Shown: piece after piece, positions 29,879-38,989 of the stretch | Layout: the number at the start of each line of letters is the position of its first letter | How positions within the stretch are numbered: the first letter of the stretch is position 1 | Assembly (NCBI RefSeq): GCF_016411825.1 | Contig: NZ_JAEKMH010000001.1 | Location: 992,001 to 1,056,000, forward strand | Source: Devosia sediminis | Lineage (GTDB): Bacteria > Pseudomonadota > Alphaproteobacteria > Rhizobiales > Devosiaceae | Direction: 5' to 3' | Length of the DNA: 64,000 bases | The notes under the pieces: model-generated | Told to the model about the DNA's origin: nothing | Database searches by the model: none | What the model saw: only the letters and a program-made list of their open reading frames with translations | Position numbers and translations under genes: made by a program

Positions 29879-30247
29879 GTGGCTCGTATTGCTGGCGTCA
29901 ACATCCCGACGAATAAGCGCGTGGTCATCGCGCTGCAGTATATTCACGGGATCGGCGAGAAGTTCGCCCATGATATCACGACCAAGGTCGGTATTCCGGC
30001 CGAGCGCCGGGTCAACGAACTGACCGACGCCGAAGTCATCCAGATCCGTGAAGCCATCGACCGCGACTATGTCGTGGAAGGCGATCTTCGCCGTAACGTG
30101 GCGATGAACATCAAGCGCCTGATGGATCTGGGCAACTACCGTGGCCTGCGTCACCGTCGTGGCCTGCCGGTCCGCGGTCAGCGCACCCACACCAATGCCC
30201 GCACCCGCAAGGGTCCGGCCAAGCCGATCGCCGGCAAGAAGAAGTAA
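29879..30247 (+). CDS. rpsM: 30S ribosomal protein S13 (uS13), GTG start
   Basis: Small-subunit head protein contacting P-site tRNA and L5, 122 residues. The start is GTG 29879 (reading [20 protein letters not shown]), supported by GAAGGAGAG upstream. The C-terminal [19 protein letters not shown] tail is typical. A weak 6-bp hairpin (TCCCGC / GCGGGA, about 30253-30268) lies after the stop in the 154-base gap before rpsK. Confidence 0.97.
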   Translation: MARIAGVNIPTNKRVVIALQYIHGIGEKFAHDITTKVGIPAERRVNELTDAEVIQIREAIDRDYVVEGDLRRNVAMNIKRLMDLGNYRGLRHRRGLPVRGQRTHTNARTRKGPAKPIAGKKK

Positions 30248-30401
30248 TCTGCTCCCGCCAGTGCGGGAACAGCAATTTGAATTGGATGTGGCGGGGCAAG
30301 CCTTTCGGTGGCTCGGTAGAGCTGGCCGGAATGACTTGAACCGCTTCTTCCGTGGTGGAGCTGCTGGTACTACGGCAGCGCCGATACCCTAGAGGATAGT
30401 A

Positions 30402-30794
30402 ATGGCTAAGGCTGAAGTCGCACGCGTTCGTCGTAAGGAACGCAAGAATATCACTTCCGGCGTCGCACACGTGAACGCCTCCTTCAACAACACGATGATC
30501 ACCATCGCCGACATGCAGGGCAACACCATTTCGTGGTCGTCCTCGGGCGTGATGGGCTTCAAGGGCTCGCGCAAGTCGACCCCGTATGCTGCCCAGGTTG
30601 CTGCTGAAGATGCTGCCAAGAAGGCCCAGGAACACGGCATGAAGACCCTCGAGGTCGAAGTTCGTGGCCCCGGTTCGGGCCGTGAATCGGCTCTGCGCGC
30701 CCTGCAGGCTGCTGGCTTCAACGTCACCTCGATCCGTGACGTCACGTCGATCCCGCACAATGGCTGCCGTCCGCGCAAGCGGCGCCGCGTCTAA
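30402..30794 (+). CDS. rpsK: 30S ribosomal protein S11 (uS11)
   Basis: Platform protein near the mRNA exit and Shine-Dalgarno helix, 130 residues. [19 protein letters not shown] and the C-terminal [15 protein letters not shown] are highly conserved. GAGGATAGTA precedes the ATG. A 10-bp hairpin follows before rpoA. Confidence 0.98.
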   Translation: MAKAEVARVRRKERKNITSGVAHVNASFNNTMITIADMQGNTISWSSSGVMGFKGSRKSTPYAAQVAAEDAAKKAQEHGMKTLEVEVRGPGSGRESALRALQAAGFNVTSIRDVTSIPHNGCRPRKRRRV

Positions 30795-30809
30795 CAAGAC
30801 GATTGGTTC

Positions 30810-30850
30810 ACTCCCGACCGATTGGATGGGTCGGGAGTCCTATTGTGTTT
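30810..30850 (+). terminator. Hairpin between rpsK and rpoA
   Basis: Stem ACTCCCGACC (30810-30819) with GGTCGGGAGT (30829-30838), loop GATTGGATG, followed by CCTATTGTGTTT. The stem is strong but the T-tract is interrupted, so partial termination or an mRNA-processing site is more likely than a full stop. Confidence 0.5.
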
Positions 30851-30894
30851 GCGGCGGAGCGGCCGCATGGCCGCTAAATTGAAAGGACAATACC

Positions 30895-31914
30895 GTGACG
30901 ATCCAGAGGAACTGGCAGGAACTGATCAAGCCGACCAAGCTGGACATTGTTTCGGGCAGCGACAACGCGCGCGTGGCCTCGGTTGTTGCCGAGCCGCTTG
31001 AGCGCGGATACGGGCTTACCCTGGGCAATGCCCTGCGTCGCGTGCTGCTGTCGTCGCTTCAGGGCGCGGCAGTGACCGCGATCCAGATTGACGGCATCCT
31101 GCACGAATTCTCCTCGCTGCCCGGCGTGCGCGAGGACATCACCGATCTCGTTCTCAACGTCAAGGAAATCGCCCTGAAGATGGGTGGCGAAGGCCCGAAG
31201 CGCCTGACCCTCACCAAGCAGGGCCCGGCTGCCGTCACCGCTGGTGACATCAAGGTTTCCGGCGATATCGAAGTGCTGAACCCCGAGCTGGTCATCTGCC
31301 ACCTTGACGACGGCGCCGAGATCAACATCGAGTTCACCGTCGACACCGGCAAGGGTTATGTCCCGGCCGAGAAGAACCGTCCCGAAGACGCCCCGATCGG
31401 CTACATCCCGGTCGATGCGCTGTTCTCGCCGGTCCGCCGCGTGAGCTACAAGGTCGATGCCACCCGTGCAGGCGAAAGCCTCGACAAGGACAAGCTGACG
31501 CTCAGCGTCGAGACCAATGGCGCGATCTCGCCGGAAGATGCTGTGGCCTATGCCGCCCGCATCCTCCAGGATCAGCTCTCGGTCTTCGTCAACTTCGAAG
31601 AGCCCACCAAGGAGAAGGCCCAGGACGCTGTTCCGGAACTTGCCTTCAACCCGGCGCTGCTCAAGAAGGTCGACGAGCTCGAACTGTCGGTGCGTTCGGC
31701 CAACTGCCTCAAGAACGACAACATCGTCTATATCGGCGACCTGATCCAGAAGACGGAAGCCGAGATGCTGCGGACTCCGAATTTCGGCCGCAAGTCGCTC
31801 AATGAAATCAAGGAAGTCCTGGCACAGATGGGGCTTCATCTCGGAATGGACGTCAACAACTGGCCCCCCGAGAATATCGATGACCTCGCCAAGCGCTACG
31901 AAGATCATTACTGA
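30895..31914 (+). CDS. rpoA: DNA-directed RNA polymerase subunit alpha, GTG start
   Basis: Assembly platform of RNA polymerase and contact for UP elements and activators, 339 residues. The start is GTG 30895 ([16 protein letters not shown]), with AAAGGAC upstream. The N-terminal domain shows [20 protein letters not shown]. The C-terminal domain has [20 protein letters not shown] and [16 protein letters not shown], which carry the DNA- and activator-contact residues. It is followed by rplQ after 32 bases. Confidence 0.99.
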   Translation: MTIQRNWQELIKPTKLDIVSGSDNARVASVVAEPLERGYGLTLGNALRRVLLSSLQGAAVTAIQIDGILHEFSSLPGVREDITDLVLNVKEIALKMGGEGPKRLTLTKQGPAAVTAGDIKVSGDIEVLNPELVICHLDDGAEINIEFTVDTGKGYVPAEKNRPEDAPIGYIPVDALFSPVRRVSYKVDATRAGESLDKDKLTLSVETNGAISPEDAVAYAARILQDQLSVFVNFEEPTKEKAQDAVPELAFNPALLKKVDELELSVRSANCLKNDNIVYIGDLIQKTEAEMLRTPNFGRKSLNEIKEVLAQMGLHLGMDVNNWPPENIDDLAKRYEDHY

Positions 31915-31946
31915 TCCGGCGCTGCCCAGACTTTAGGAGATAACCC

Positions 31947-32369
31947 ATGCGCCACGCTTCCCGAGGCCGCAAGTTCAGCCGTACCGCTTCTCACCGCAAG
32001 GCCATGTTCGCGAACATGTCCGCCGCGCTGATCAAGCACGAACAGATCGTCACCACGCTTCCCAAGGCAAAGGACCTCCGTCCGATCGTCGAGAAGCTCA
32101 TCACCCTGGGCAAGCGCGGCGACCTGCATGCCCGCCGCCAGGCCATCGCCCAGATCCGCGATGAAGCCCAGGTTGCCAAGCTCTTCGCCGTGCTCGGCCC
32201 GCGCTATGCCGAACGCCAGGGCGGTTACATCCGCATCCTCAAGGCCGGCTTCCGCTACGGCGACAATGCCCCGCTGGCCGTGATCGAGTTCGTCGATCGC
32301 GATGTCGATGCCAAGGGCCAGGATTCTGGTCCGGTCTTCACCCAGGACGACGAAGCCGAAGCGGCGTAA
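31947..32369 (+). CDS. rplQ: 50S ribosomal protein L17 (bL17)
   Basis: Large-subunit protein near the tunnel exit, 140 residues. It begins [20 protein letters not shown]. The family part ends at [27 protein letters not shown], after which an acidic tail (DDEAEAA) follows. TAGGAG precedes the ATG. Last gene of the alpha operon; a terminator follows at 32397. Confidence 0.98.
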   Translation: MRHASRGRKFSRTASHRKAMFANMSAALIKHEQIVTTLPKAKDLRPIVEKLITLGKRGDLHARRQAIAQIRDEAQVAKLFAVLGPRYAERQGGYIRILKAGFRYGDNAPLAVIEFVDRDVDAKGQDSGPVFTQDDEAEAA

Positions 32370-32396
32370 GTCTTGCCGGCAGCACGATTTTGATTG

Positions 32397-32434
32397 GAGG
32401 CGGTCACGGGTTTCGTGGCCGCCTCTTTCGCTTT
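32397..32434 (+). terminator. Intrinsic terminator after rplQ
   Basis: GAGGCGG (32397-32403) pairs with CCGCCTC (32419-32425), with an extra inner CAC/GTG pairing, and is followed by TTTCGCTTT. It closes the ribosomal supercluster. The downstream reductase starts only ten bases later, so read-through may contribute to its expression. Confidence 0.75.
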
Positions 32435-32444
32435 GGGGGAAGCA

Positions 32445-33476
32445 ATGGATCGTATTCTCGTTACCGGCGCGTCCGGCTTCGTGGCTAAGCATGTGATTGG
32501 TGAGCTGCTGCGCGCCGGCTATGGCGTGCGCGGCACTGTACGAGGGCAGGGCAAGGTACCGGGCGTATGGGCCGCTGTGGCTGCCCTGGCGCCCGGATTT
32601 GAGGGGCAGCTCGAACTGGTCGAAGCCGACCTGCTCGACGATCGTGGCTGGGCAGAGGCCATGGATGGCATCTCGGCGGTGATGCATGTGGCAGCGACGA
32701 TCGTCGCGGTCGAGCCGAAGGACCCGGACCTTGTTGTCCGCCCCGCGGTTGACGGGACCGAGCGGGTGCTGCGCTTTGCCCGCGCGGCCGGCATAGAGCG
32801 TGTGGTGATGACGTCTTCTATCGCCACGGTCGGCTACGGGCTGGGCCACGAAAGGGGCGTGCGACGCTATAGCGAGACCGATTTCACCAATCTCGAGGGT
32901 ATGCGGCGGAGCTGGGCCTATTGCATCGGCAAGACCAGGGCCGAACGTGCCGCCTGGGATTTTGCCAAGGCCAATGGCATGGCGCTGACCACGATCCATC
33001 CCGGCGCCATTCTGGGGCCGGCAACGGACCCCGAAACCTCGATATCGCTCGGTCTCGTGACCGGACTCCTCGATGGCTCGACGCCGGCAATGGCACGCAT
33101 TGGCTTTGCCATCAGCGATGTGCGGGACGTGGCGGCCATGCATGTGGCAGCTCTCAGGACGCCTGAGAGTGCCGGCCAGCGCTATCTCTGCACCGGTCCC
33201 TATATGACTTTTGGGCAGGTCGCGGATGTGCTGCGCGCGGCCTATCCCGATCATGCAGTGACCACGAAAGTGGTGCCGGACTGGATCATCCGCATTATTT
33301 CGATGCTGGGTGGGCCAACGCGGCAGATCATCAACGATGTGGGCAACGAAAAGCACTTCGACGGAAGCAAGGGCGAGGCTCTGCTCGGACGGCCGTATCG
33401 CAGCAACCGGGAAGCCATCCTCAGCGCCGCCGAAAGCGGTATCCGCTTCGGTCTGGTCAAGCCGAAGGCAAAGTGA
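32445..33476 (+). CDS. Extended SDR: NAD(P)-dependent epimerase/dihydroflavonol-reductase-like
   Basis: A 343-residue Rossmann-fold oxidoreductase. The cofactor motif TGASGFVAKHV is at the N-terminus and the catalytic YxxxK is in SWAYCIGKTRAE; IHPGAILGP follows as in the aldehyde/dihydroflavonol reductase branch. The start is ATG 32445 (MDRILVTGASGF) after GGGGGAAG; a longer frame from 32394 overlaps the rplQ terminator. The substrate is unknown. Its 3' end overlaps the end of the frameshifted kinase-like gene on the opposite strand by 20 bases. Confidence 0.85.
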   Translation: MDRILVTGASGFVAKHVIGELLRAGYGVRGTVRGQGKVPGVWAAVAALAPGFEGQLELVEADLLDDRGWAEAMDGISAVMHVAATIVAVEPKDPDLVVRPAVDGTERVLRFARAAGIERVVMTSSIATVGYGLGHERGVRRYSETDFTNLEGMRRSWAYCIGKTRAERAAWDFAKANGMALTTIHPGAILGPATDPETSISLGLVTGLLDGSTPAMARIGFAISDVRDVAAMHVAALRTPESAGQRYLCTGPYMTFGQVADVLRAAYPDHAVTTKVVPDWIIRIISMLGGPTRQIINDVGNEKHFDGSKGEALLGRPYRSNREAILSAAESGIRFGLVKPKAK

Positions 33477-34001
33477 GGCCCCAGGCGGCATAGAGCGCGT
33501 CCAGTTCGCGTCGATTATTGACCAGAACATGCGGCAGGCCCGAGGCGCGGGCGATCTGCTGGTATTTGCCGATTGAGTTGCGCGTGTGCCAGAGCCAGTG
33601 GATCATCTTGAGGTTCACCGGTCCTGGCCGCCCTCGAGCGCACCGGCCCGTGTCTTCTGAAACAACGTGCGGGTGAAATAGCGGCGGTAGCGGGTAACGA
33701 GGCTGTCGGTGAGGACGATGATGCCTGTGGCCCGGGCGAGGCGCTGCGGCATGAGGCGCGAATAGGAGCCGTCGATGATCCAGGCATCTGTCGTGATAGC
33801 GTCGTCATGCAGGGCGGCGAATTCCGCCTCGGGGCGAACCTCCCAATTGGTGTTCGGCAGGTGCTGGAGCTGGTCGAGATGAACGGCCGGAACGCCGAGC
33901 CTGGCTGAAAGAGCCACGGTCAGCGTCGACTTGCCGGAATTGCTGAGGCCCAGGACCATGATCCGGCGGCCGAGGGCTGGGAGAGGTGGGATGTCGGTCA
34001 T
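33457..34001 (-). pseudogene. P-loop nucleotide-kinase-like gene (adenylate kinase/FlaR-like), apparent frameshift
   Basis: From ATG 34001 ([20 protein letters not shown]) the frame shows a Walker A (GLSNSGKST), VHLDQLQHLP, WIIDGSYSRLMPQRLARATG and a basic helix, then hits TGA at 33615-33617 after GALEGGQDR. In the adjacent frame it continues at once as LKMIHWLWHTRNSIGKYQQI and runs another 50 residues to a TGA at 33457-33459, giving the expected C-terminus of this family (about 180 residues). One base missing in the CCGGTG run at 33616-33620 explains it. This is either a real inactivating deletion or a sequencing error. The family phosphorylates unknown substrates. Confidence 0.65.
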
Positions 34002-34012
34002 GCGCAAACAGT

Positions 34013-34117
34013 ACCCCCACCCTTGATCCCTCCCCACAAGGGGGAGGGAGACGAAGTACACAGGCTCCTCGGTCTTGCGCCTCCCTCCCCTTGATGGGGA
34101 GGGAATGAGGGTGGGGT
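34013..34117. repeat. Extragenic repeat family C, copy 1 (inverted pair)
   Basis: A left half (ACCCCCACCCTTGATCCCTC, then CCCACAAGGGGGAGGGAG) and a right half that is its approximate inverse (CTCCCTCCCCTTGATGGGGA, GGGAATGAGGGTGGGGTG) flank about 30 unrelated bases. A near-identical pair lies at 44724-44829 and a half unit at 42679. Minus-strand open frames run through it, which explains spurious N-terminal extensions of neighbouring genes. Confidence 0.8.
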
Positions 34118-34127
34118 GGCGTGCGGC

Positions 34128-35312
34128 TTACTCCGCCGGGGCCATGTCCTTGCCGGTATAGACTTCCTCGACCCAATACTGGTCGCGGCGGTCGAAGCCG
34201 TTAAAGGGCGTGAGCGAAGCCTGGGTATAGGCGCCCATGAGGCCGAATTCGATCCAGTCGTCCTCGTCGATATCGGCCGGCAGGGTGAAGACCTGGGGCA
34301 GCACGTCATAGCTGTCGCAGGTGGGACCCCAGATGGTGAATTCGGAGAATTCCTCGCCATTGTCATGCACGCGCGGGCCGCGCCAGACGCGGACCGGCGG
34401 GGTGAAGTGCATGAACTTGACTTCCATCAGGGAGCCATAGGCGCCGTCATTGACATAGACCGACTGGCCGCCGCGCTGATGCTTTACGCGCAGCAGCAGT
34501 GAGGTCGAGGAGGTCACCAGCGCCCGGCCGGGCTCGATGATGAGCTCGGGCTTGTTCTTGTCGCCGAAATGGTCGGAAACGGCCTGCGAAATGGTCTCGA
34601 AGTAATAGTCCATCGGCGGCGCTTCGCTGGTCGGGTAGGGGGCCGGATAGCCGCCGCCGATATTGAGGCGCTTCAATTCGATGCCGCTTTCCTCGACGAT
34701 GCGCGAGGCGGCCGCGATGTGGCGCTCATAGGCATAGGCGTCTTCGCATTGCGAACCGACATGGAAGCAGAGGCTGGGCGTATAGCCCATCTTCTCGACG
34801 GCGGTGACGATTTCTGCCGCGCCCTGTTCCATGACGCCGAACTTGATGCCGAAGTCATAGCTCTTCAGCGCTTTGCCGGCCTTGAAGCGCGTGGTCACTT
34901 CCACGTCGCGCGATGGCGACACCACCGCGGCGAGCTGGTCGAGCTGCTGCGGATGGTCGATGGTGAAGGAGCGGACGCCGAATTCTTCATAGGCGCGCTC
35001 GATCTCGCGCTTGCTCTTGATCGGGTTGTTGTAGTGCATCACGGCGCCCGGCGCGTAGTCGCGCACCAGTTCCATCTCGGTGTTCGAGGCCACGTCGAAG
35101 GCCTTGAGGCCCTCGGCATGGAGCTGTGCAATGATGTGCGGCGACGGGTTACACTTGACAGCATAGGTCAGAAGCCCGTCAAAGCCCTTCTTGAAGACCT
35201 TGATCGCCCTGTGAAACTCCCTCTCGGAGAAGAGGAAGGACGGAAAGTCGGGTGCTTCAGCGGCAATCAATGCCGAGGTATTGGCATAGACGGTCTTCGG
35301 CTCGTCAGTCAT
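34128..35312 (-). CDS. Ornithine/lysine decarboxylase, type III PLP fold
   Basis: Makes putrescine and/or cadaverine; 394 residues of the alanine-racemase-fold decarboxylase family. The PLP lysine lies in LLTYAVKCNP. HVGSQC, GGGYPAPYPTSE, EPGRALV and the active-site Cys region WGPTCDSYD are all intact. The C-terminus has GAYTQASLTPFNG. It is similar to the bifunctional lysine/ornithine decarboxylases of Rhizobiales. It is transcribed alone from a candidate promoter at 35362-35390; the short leader leaves no room for the longer ornithine-responsive speF-type leader. Confidence 0.93.
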   Translation of the reverse strand: MTDEPKTVYANTSALIAAEAPDFPSFLFSEREFHRAIKVFKKGFDGLLTYAVKCNPSPHIIAQLHAEGLKAFDVASNTEMELVRDYAPGAVMHYNNPIKSKREIERAYEEFGVRSFTIDHPQQLDQLAAVVSPSRDVEVTTRFKAGKALKSYDFGIKFGVMEQGAAEIVTAVEKMGYTPSLCFHVGSQCEDAYAYERHIAAASRIVEESGIELKRLNIGGGYPAPYPTSEAPPMDYYFETISQAVSDHFGDKNKPELIIEPGRALVTSSTSLLLRVKHQRGGQSVYVNDGAYGSLMEVKFMHFTPPVRVWRGPRVHDNGEEFSEFTIWGPTCDSYDVLPQVFTLPADIDEDDWIEFGLMGAYTQASLTPFNGFDRRDQYWVEEVYTGKDMAPAE

Positions 35313-35361
35313 TGGACAACAGGCCTTTCAGGGCTGGAGAAAATGGTGAAAACGAGCGCTG

Positions 35362-35390
35362 CATATAGGGCTGTGCAACCCCTCACGCAA
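35362..35390 (-). promoter_or_regulatory. Candidate promoter of the decarboxylase gene
   Basis: On the minus strand, TTGCGT (35385-35390), a 17-base spacer, then TATATG (35362-35367). The expected leader is about 40-45 bases. It lies in the 201-base divergent gap shared with the DegP-type gene. Confidence 0.45.
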
Positions 35391-35513
35391 ACGTTTATTT
35401 CGGTTGCAAACCAACAATCTGGACGCGTCATTTTCATGACAGAATCCGGGCGTTGTCGTTGACCGGCGTCAGCGCCGTCTGCTGTCTCGCACATCGATTC
35501 CGAAGGTCTCTTC

Positions 35514-36983
35514 ATGTCTTTGCGTACGTTGGCTTTTTCGCTCGTTGCTCTGCTTATTCTAGGAGGCGGCGGCATGCTGGCGTTGAGCCCCTGGAACGGG
35601 ACGCCGCCCGCACTGGCGCAGGCCGAACCGGCAGCAGTCCCGGAGCTACAACGCGCGGTGCCCCGGAGCGATGCAGAGATCACCCTCAGCTTTGCGCCCA
35701 TCGTGCAGGCGGTGTCGCCATCTGTGGTCAATGTCTATGCGACGCGCGTCGAACAACAGGCGGCCTCGCCCTTCGCCAACGATCCGTTTTTCTCCCGCTT
35801 TTTCGGCGAGCAGTATTTCCAGAGCCGTCCGCGTCAGTCGCAGTCGCTGGGCTCAGGCGTGATCGTCGATGCCGCTGGCGTCATTCTCACCAACCGCCAT
35901 GTGATCGAGGGAGCGACGGATGTCCGCATCGCCCTCAGCGACGGTCGGGAATTCGCGGTCGACATCGTCATCGAGGATGCCGATACCGACCTTGCCGTGC
36001 TGCGGGTGCGCGACGCCGAAGGGGTTGAATTTGCCGCCATGCAGTTTGCCGACAGCGACAATCTGCTCGTGGGCGACCTGGTGCTGGCCATCGGCAATCC
36101 GTTCGGCGTCGGGCAAACCGTCACCAGCGGCATCGTCTCGGCCCTGGCCCGTACCGGGGTGGAGGCGACCGACTACGAGTTCTTCATCCAGACCGATGCT
36201 GCCATCAATCCGGGTAATTCGGGCGGGGCGCTCGTCGACATGGCCGGACGGCTCGTGGGAATCAATACTGCCATCTATTCGCAGACTGGCGGCTCGGTGG
36301 GCATAGGTTTTGCCATTCCCGCCAACATGGCCCGGCTGGTGGCCGAGGCCGGCGTCACCGGCGGCGCAATCGTGCGGCCGTGGTTTGGGGCAAAGATGCA
36401 GGCGGTGAATTCCGACATTGCCGCGAGCCTGGGCATGACGGCGCCGCATGGGGCGCTCATTACCGAAACCGCGCCCGGCGGGCCGGCTGAGCGCGCCGGC
36501 TTCCAGTCCGGCGACGTAATCCTCTCCATCGATGGCTATAGAGTGGACGATCCCAGTGCCTTCAATTTCCGCCTGGCCACGCGGGCCGTGGGCGAGACGG
36601 CACAATTGGAGCGGCTGCGCGGTGGGGCTACGGACACCATTACCCTTGCCGTCGAGACGGCGCCGCAGCCGGCAGAGAATGCGACCGTGACCATCGAGGG
36701 CAATTCCCGCTTTGCCGGCGTTACGGTGCGGCAGCTCGATCCGGCTTTGGCCGAGAGCAAGGGCCTGCCCTATGACGCGACCGGGGTCATCGTCACCGCC
36801 ATCGAGCCTGGCTCGGAGGCAGAGGCCATGGGCCTCAATATCGACGACGTCATCCTCCAGCTCAACGACACGGTCATCGCCGACGCCCAGAAGTTCCTTC
36901 AGACTGCGTCGCAGCGCGTCCGCACCTGGCAGATCATCCTGCAGCGCGACGGAAGGGTGAGCCGGGCGATCGTCAGCGGCTAG
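35514..36983 (+). CDS. Periplasmic serine protease of the DegP/HtrA (Do) family
   Basis: Quality-control protease/chaperone of the envelope, 489 residues. An N-terminal hydrophobic segment (LAFSLVALLILGGGGML) ends near ALAQA, fitting a signal peptide. The catalytic triad is His129 (LTNRHVIEG), Asp159 (DADTDLAVL) and Ser236 (INPGNSGGAL). Two PDZ domains follow (about 285-380 and 400-485), with GPAERAGFQSGDVILSIDG and GSEAEAMGLNIDDVILQLND. It diverges from the decarboxylase gene. An exact DegP, DegQ or DegS assignment is not possible from this alone. Confidence 0.93.
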   Translation: MSLRTLAFSLVALLILGGGGMLALSPWNGTPPALAQAEPAAVPELQRAVPRSDAEITLSFAPIVQAVSPSVVNVYATRVEQQAASPFANDPFFSRFFGEQYFQSRPRQSQSLGSGVIVDAAGVILTNRHVIEGATDVRIALSDGREFAVDIVIEDADTDLAVLRVRDAEGVEFAAMQFADSDNLLVGDLVLAIGNPFGVGQTVTSGIVSALARTGVEATDYEFFIQTDAAINPGNSGGALVDMAGRLVGINTAIYSQTGGSVGIGFAIPANMARLVAEAGVTGGAIVRPWFGAKMQAVNSDIAASLGMTAPHGALITETAPGGPAERAGFQSGDVILSIDGYRVDDPSAFNFRLATRAVGETAQLERLRGGATDTITLAVETAPQPAENATVTIEGNSRFAGVTVRQLDPALAESKGLPYDATGVIVTAIEPGSEAEAMGLNIDDVILQLNDTVIADAQKFLQTASQRVRTWQIILQRDGRVSRAIVSG

Positions 36984-36999
36984 GGGCGTGCCACAGGGG

Positions 37000-37566
37000 T
37001 CACTCGATGACGATGCCCGGAACCTCCATGAAAGCCAGGGCCTCGATGGCGGGCTGGCGCATGCTCTTGAGGTTGGTCAGGAAATCGGTGACCTCGTCAT
37101 CATATCCGCGCCGGCTGATGCCGAACATGGCGAGTCCGGAATCGGTGGGCACATACCGATAGGCGTTCCATTCGACGATGAGCATCTCTCCGTCGTCGCT
37201 ACTGAGCACGAAATCCAGGATCACTTCGCCGGTGCCCGTGTTCCTGATGACTTCGAAATTGACGACCGGGTCATTGGCCCGGCGCTGTTCGAGGGACTGG
37301 ACCATGGCATTGGCCGCCACATCGGGCGTGGGACCATCGGTCATGAGGTCGATCATGAACATTTGCTGGTAGGCTTCGACGGCCTGTCCGGCGGGCAGAT
37401 ATTCCTGCTTGTAGTCAGTATCGGTGGGGTGGCTGGTCCAAACGAGATCGAAGCTGACGCCTTCGAACTCAATCGGACCCGGGATGCCGATGGCATCGTC
37501 CTGTGCCAGAGGCGAAACCAGGCCAAGAATGGACACGGCCAAAGCGGCCAGCGCGCTGCGGATCAT
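37000..37566 (-). CDS. Exported protein of unknown function
   Basis: A 188-residue protein I do not recognise. The start at ATG 37566 gives MIRSALAALAVSILGLVSPL, a clean signal peptide with likely cleavage after the Ala/Ser-rich end (SPLAQ). The mature part is acidic and mixed alpha/beta (VSFDLVWTSHPTDTDYKQEY; EVILDFVLSSDDGEMLIVEW), without a lipobox or membrane helices. A longer frame from 37617 lacks support. It converges with the DegP-type gene (16-base gap). Confidence 0.7.
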   Translation of the reverse strand: MIRSALAALAVSILGLVSPLAQDDAIGIPGPIEFEGVSFDLVWTSHPTDTDYKQEYLPAGQAVEAYQQMFMIDLMTDGPTPDVAANAMVQSLEQRRANDPVVNFEVIRNTGTGEVILDFVLSSDDGEMLIVEWNAYRYVPTDSGLAMFGISRRGYDDEVTDFLTNLKSMRQPAIEALAFMEVPGIVIE

Positions 37567-37675
37567 CGATTTGCCCTCGATACACTGGGTCGTTTTGGTG
37601 CTAGTGCTAAGTACCATGTTCGCACCGGCCTCGTCCGCGTCAACCCTCCCACAAACCTGAAGTCCATTTCCCTAC

Positions 37676-38989
37676 ATGGCTGACCTTTTTTCCGCCGACC
37701 CGAGCGAAACCGACAAGGCCCGTCCGCTGGCCGATCAGTTGCGGCCGAAAACCCTCGACGAGGTGATCGGCCAGCAGCATCTGCTTGGCGAGGGCGGCAC
37801 GTTGCGGCGCATGCTGGCCTCGGGACGGCTCGGATCGCTGATCCTCTGGGGACCGCCGGGCACCGGCAAGACCACGGTAGCGCGGCTGCTTGCCGACCAG
37901 ATCGATTTCCGCTTCGAGCAGATATCGGCGATCTTTTCGGGCGTGGCCGATCTCAAGAAAGTCTTCGAGAAGGCGCGGTTCGAGCGCCTGTCCGGTCATC
38001 GTACGTTGCTCTTCGTCGACGAGATACACCGCTTCAATCGCGCCCAGCAGGATAGTTTCCTGCCGGTCATGGAAGACGGTACGGTGGTGCTGGTGGGCGC
38101 CACCACGGAAAATCCCAGTTTCGAGCTCAACGCGGCGCTGCTGTCCCGCAGCCAGGTGCTGCGATTTGAATCGCTCGGCCGGGACGATCTGGAAAAGCTG
38201 CTGGAGCGGGCGGAGACTCTGCTCGGGTCCCGCCTGCCGCTGGATGACGCTGCCCGCGAAACGCTGCTCGGCCTCGCCGATGGCGACGGGCGAGCGCTGC
38301 TCGGCCTCGTGGAAGAGATTTTAGCTTCAGTCGGTCCCCAGGAGACCGTTGATGCTAACAGTCTGTTAACCATCGTCCAGCGCCGGGCGCCGATCTACGA
38401 CAAGGCACAGGACGGGCACTACAACCTGATTTCAGCCCTGCACAAGACCATTCGCGGCTCCGATCCCGACGCGGCGCTCTACTATTTCGCGCGCATGTTG
38501 GATGCCGGCGAGGATCCGCTGTTCCTGGCTAGACGGTTGATTCGCATGGCCTCCGAAGACATCGGCCTGGCCGATCCGCAGGCGCTCGTCCTCGCCGTGG
38601 CGGCACGCGATGCTTATCAGATGCTGGGGTCGCCCGAGGGCGAACTGTCGCTGGCCCAGGTGGTCGTCTATCTGGCCCTCGCGCCCAAGTCGAACGCCGT
38701 CTACACCGCCTACAAGGGTGCGGTTTCCGTCGCAAAATCAACCGGTTCGCCCATGCCTCCCATGGTGATCCTTAACGCCCCGACCAAGATGATGAAGGGC
38801 GAAGGTTATGGCGAAGGCTATATCTACGACCACGACACGCCGGAGGCCTTTTCGGGGCAGGAATACTTCCCAGAAAAAATCGGACGACAGGAATTCTACC
38901 AGCCGGTGGAGCGCGGGTTCGAGCGCGATCTCAGGAAACGCATGGACTATTTCGGTAGATTGCGGGCCGCCAAGCGGGGAGAAGGCTAG
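37676..38989 (+). CDS. rarA: Replication-associated recombination protein A (MgsA/WRNIP1 family AAA+ ATPase)
   Basis: Acts at stalled replication forks, 437 residues. Walker A GPPGTGKT is at about 59-66, Walker B LLFVDEIH at about 111-118, the sensor GATTENPSFELN follows, and the C-terminal tetramerisation part includes YDKAQDGHYNLISALHKTIR and GSDPDAALYYFARML. First gene of a tight five-gene operon; crcB begins with the base after its TAG. Confidence 0.95.
   Translation: MADLFSADPSETDKARPLADQLRPKTLDEVIGQQHLLGEGGTLRRMLASGRLGSLILWGPPGTGKTTVARLLADQIDFRFEQISAIFSGVADLKKVFEKARFERLSGHRTLLFVDEIHRFNRAQQDSFLPVMEDGTVVLVGATTENPSFELNAALLSRSQVLRFESLGRDDLEKLLERAETLLGSRLPLDDAARETLLGLADGDGRALLGLVEEILASVGPQETVDANSLLTIVQRRAPIYDKAQDGHYNLISALHKTIRGSDPDAALYYFARMLDAGEDPLFLARRLIRMASEDIGLADPQALVLAVAARDAYQMLGSPEGELSLAQVVVYLALAPKSNAVYTAYKGAVSVAKSTGSPMPPMVILNAPTKMMKGEGYGEGYIYDHDTPEAFSGQEYFPEKIGRQEFYQPVERGFERDLRKRMDYFGRLRAAKRGEG

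Noticed and set aside
33515..33808. A 97-codon minus-strand frame overlapping the kinase-like gene
   Set aside because: It is the third frame, Ser/Arg/Pro-rich, and does not contain the conserved kinase C-terminus, which lies in another frame.
35313..35513. A speF-type ornithine-responsive leader upstream of the decarboxylase
   Set aside because: The likely transcript start leaves only about 45 bases of leader, too short for that RNA class.
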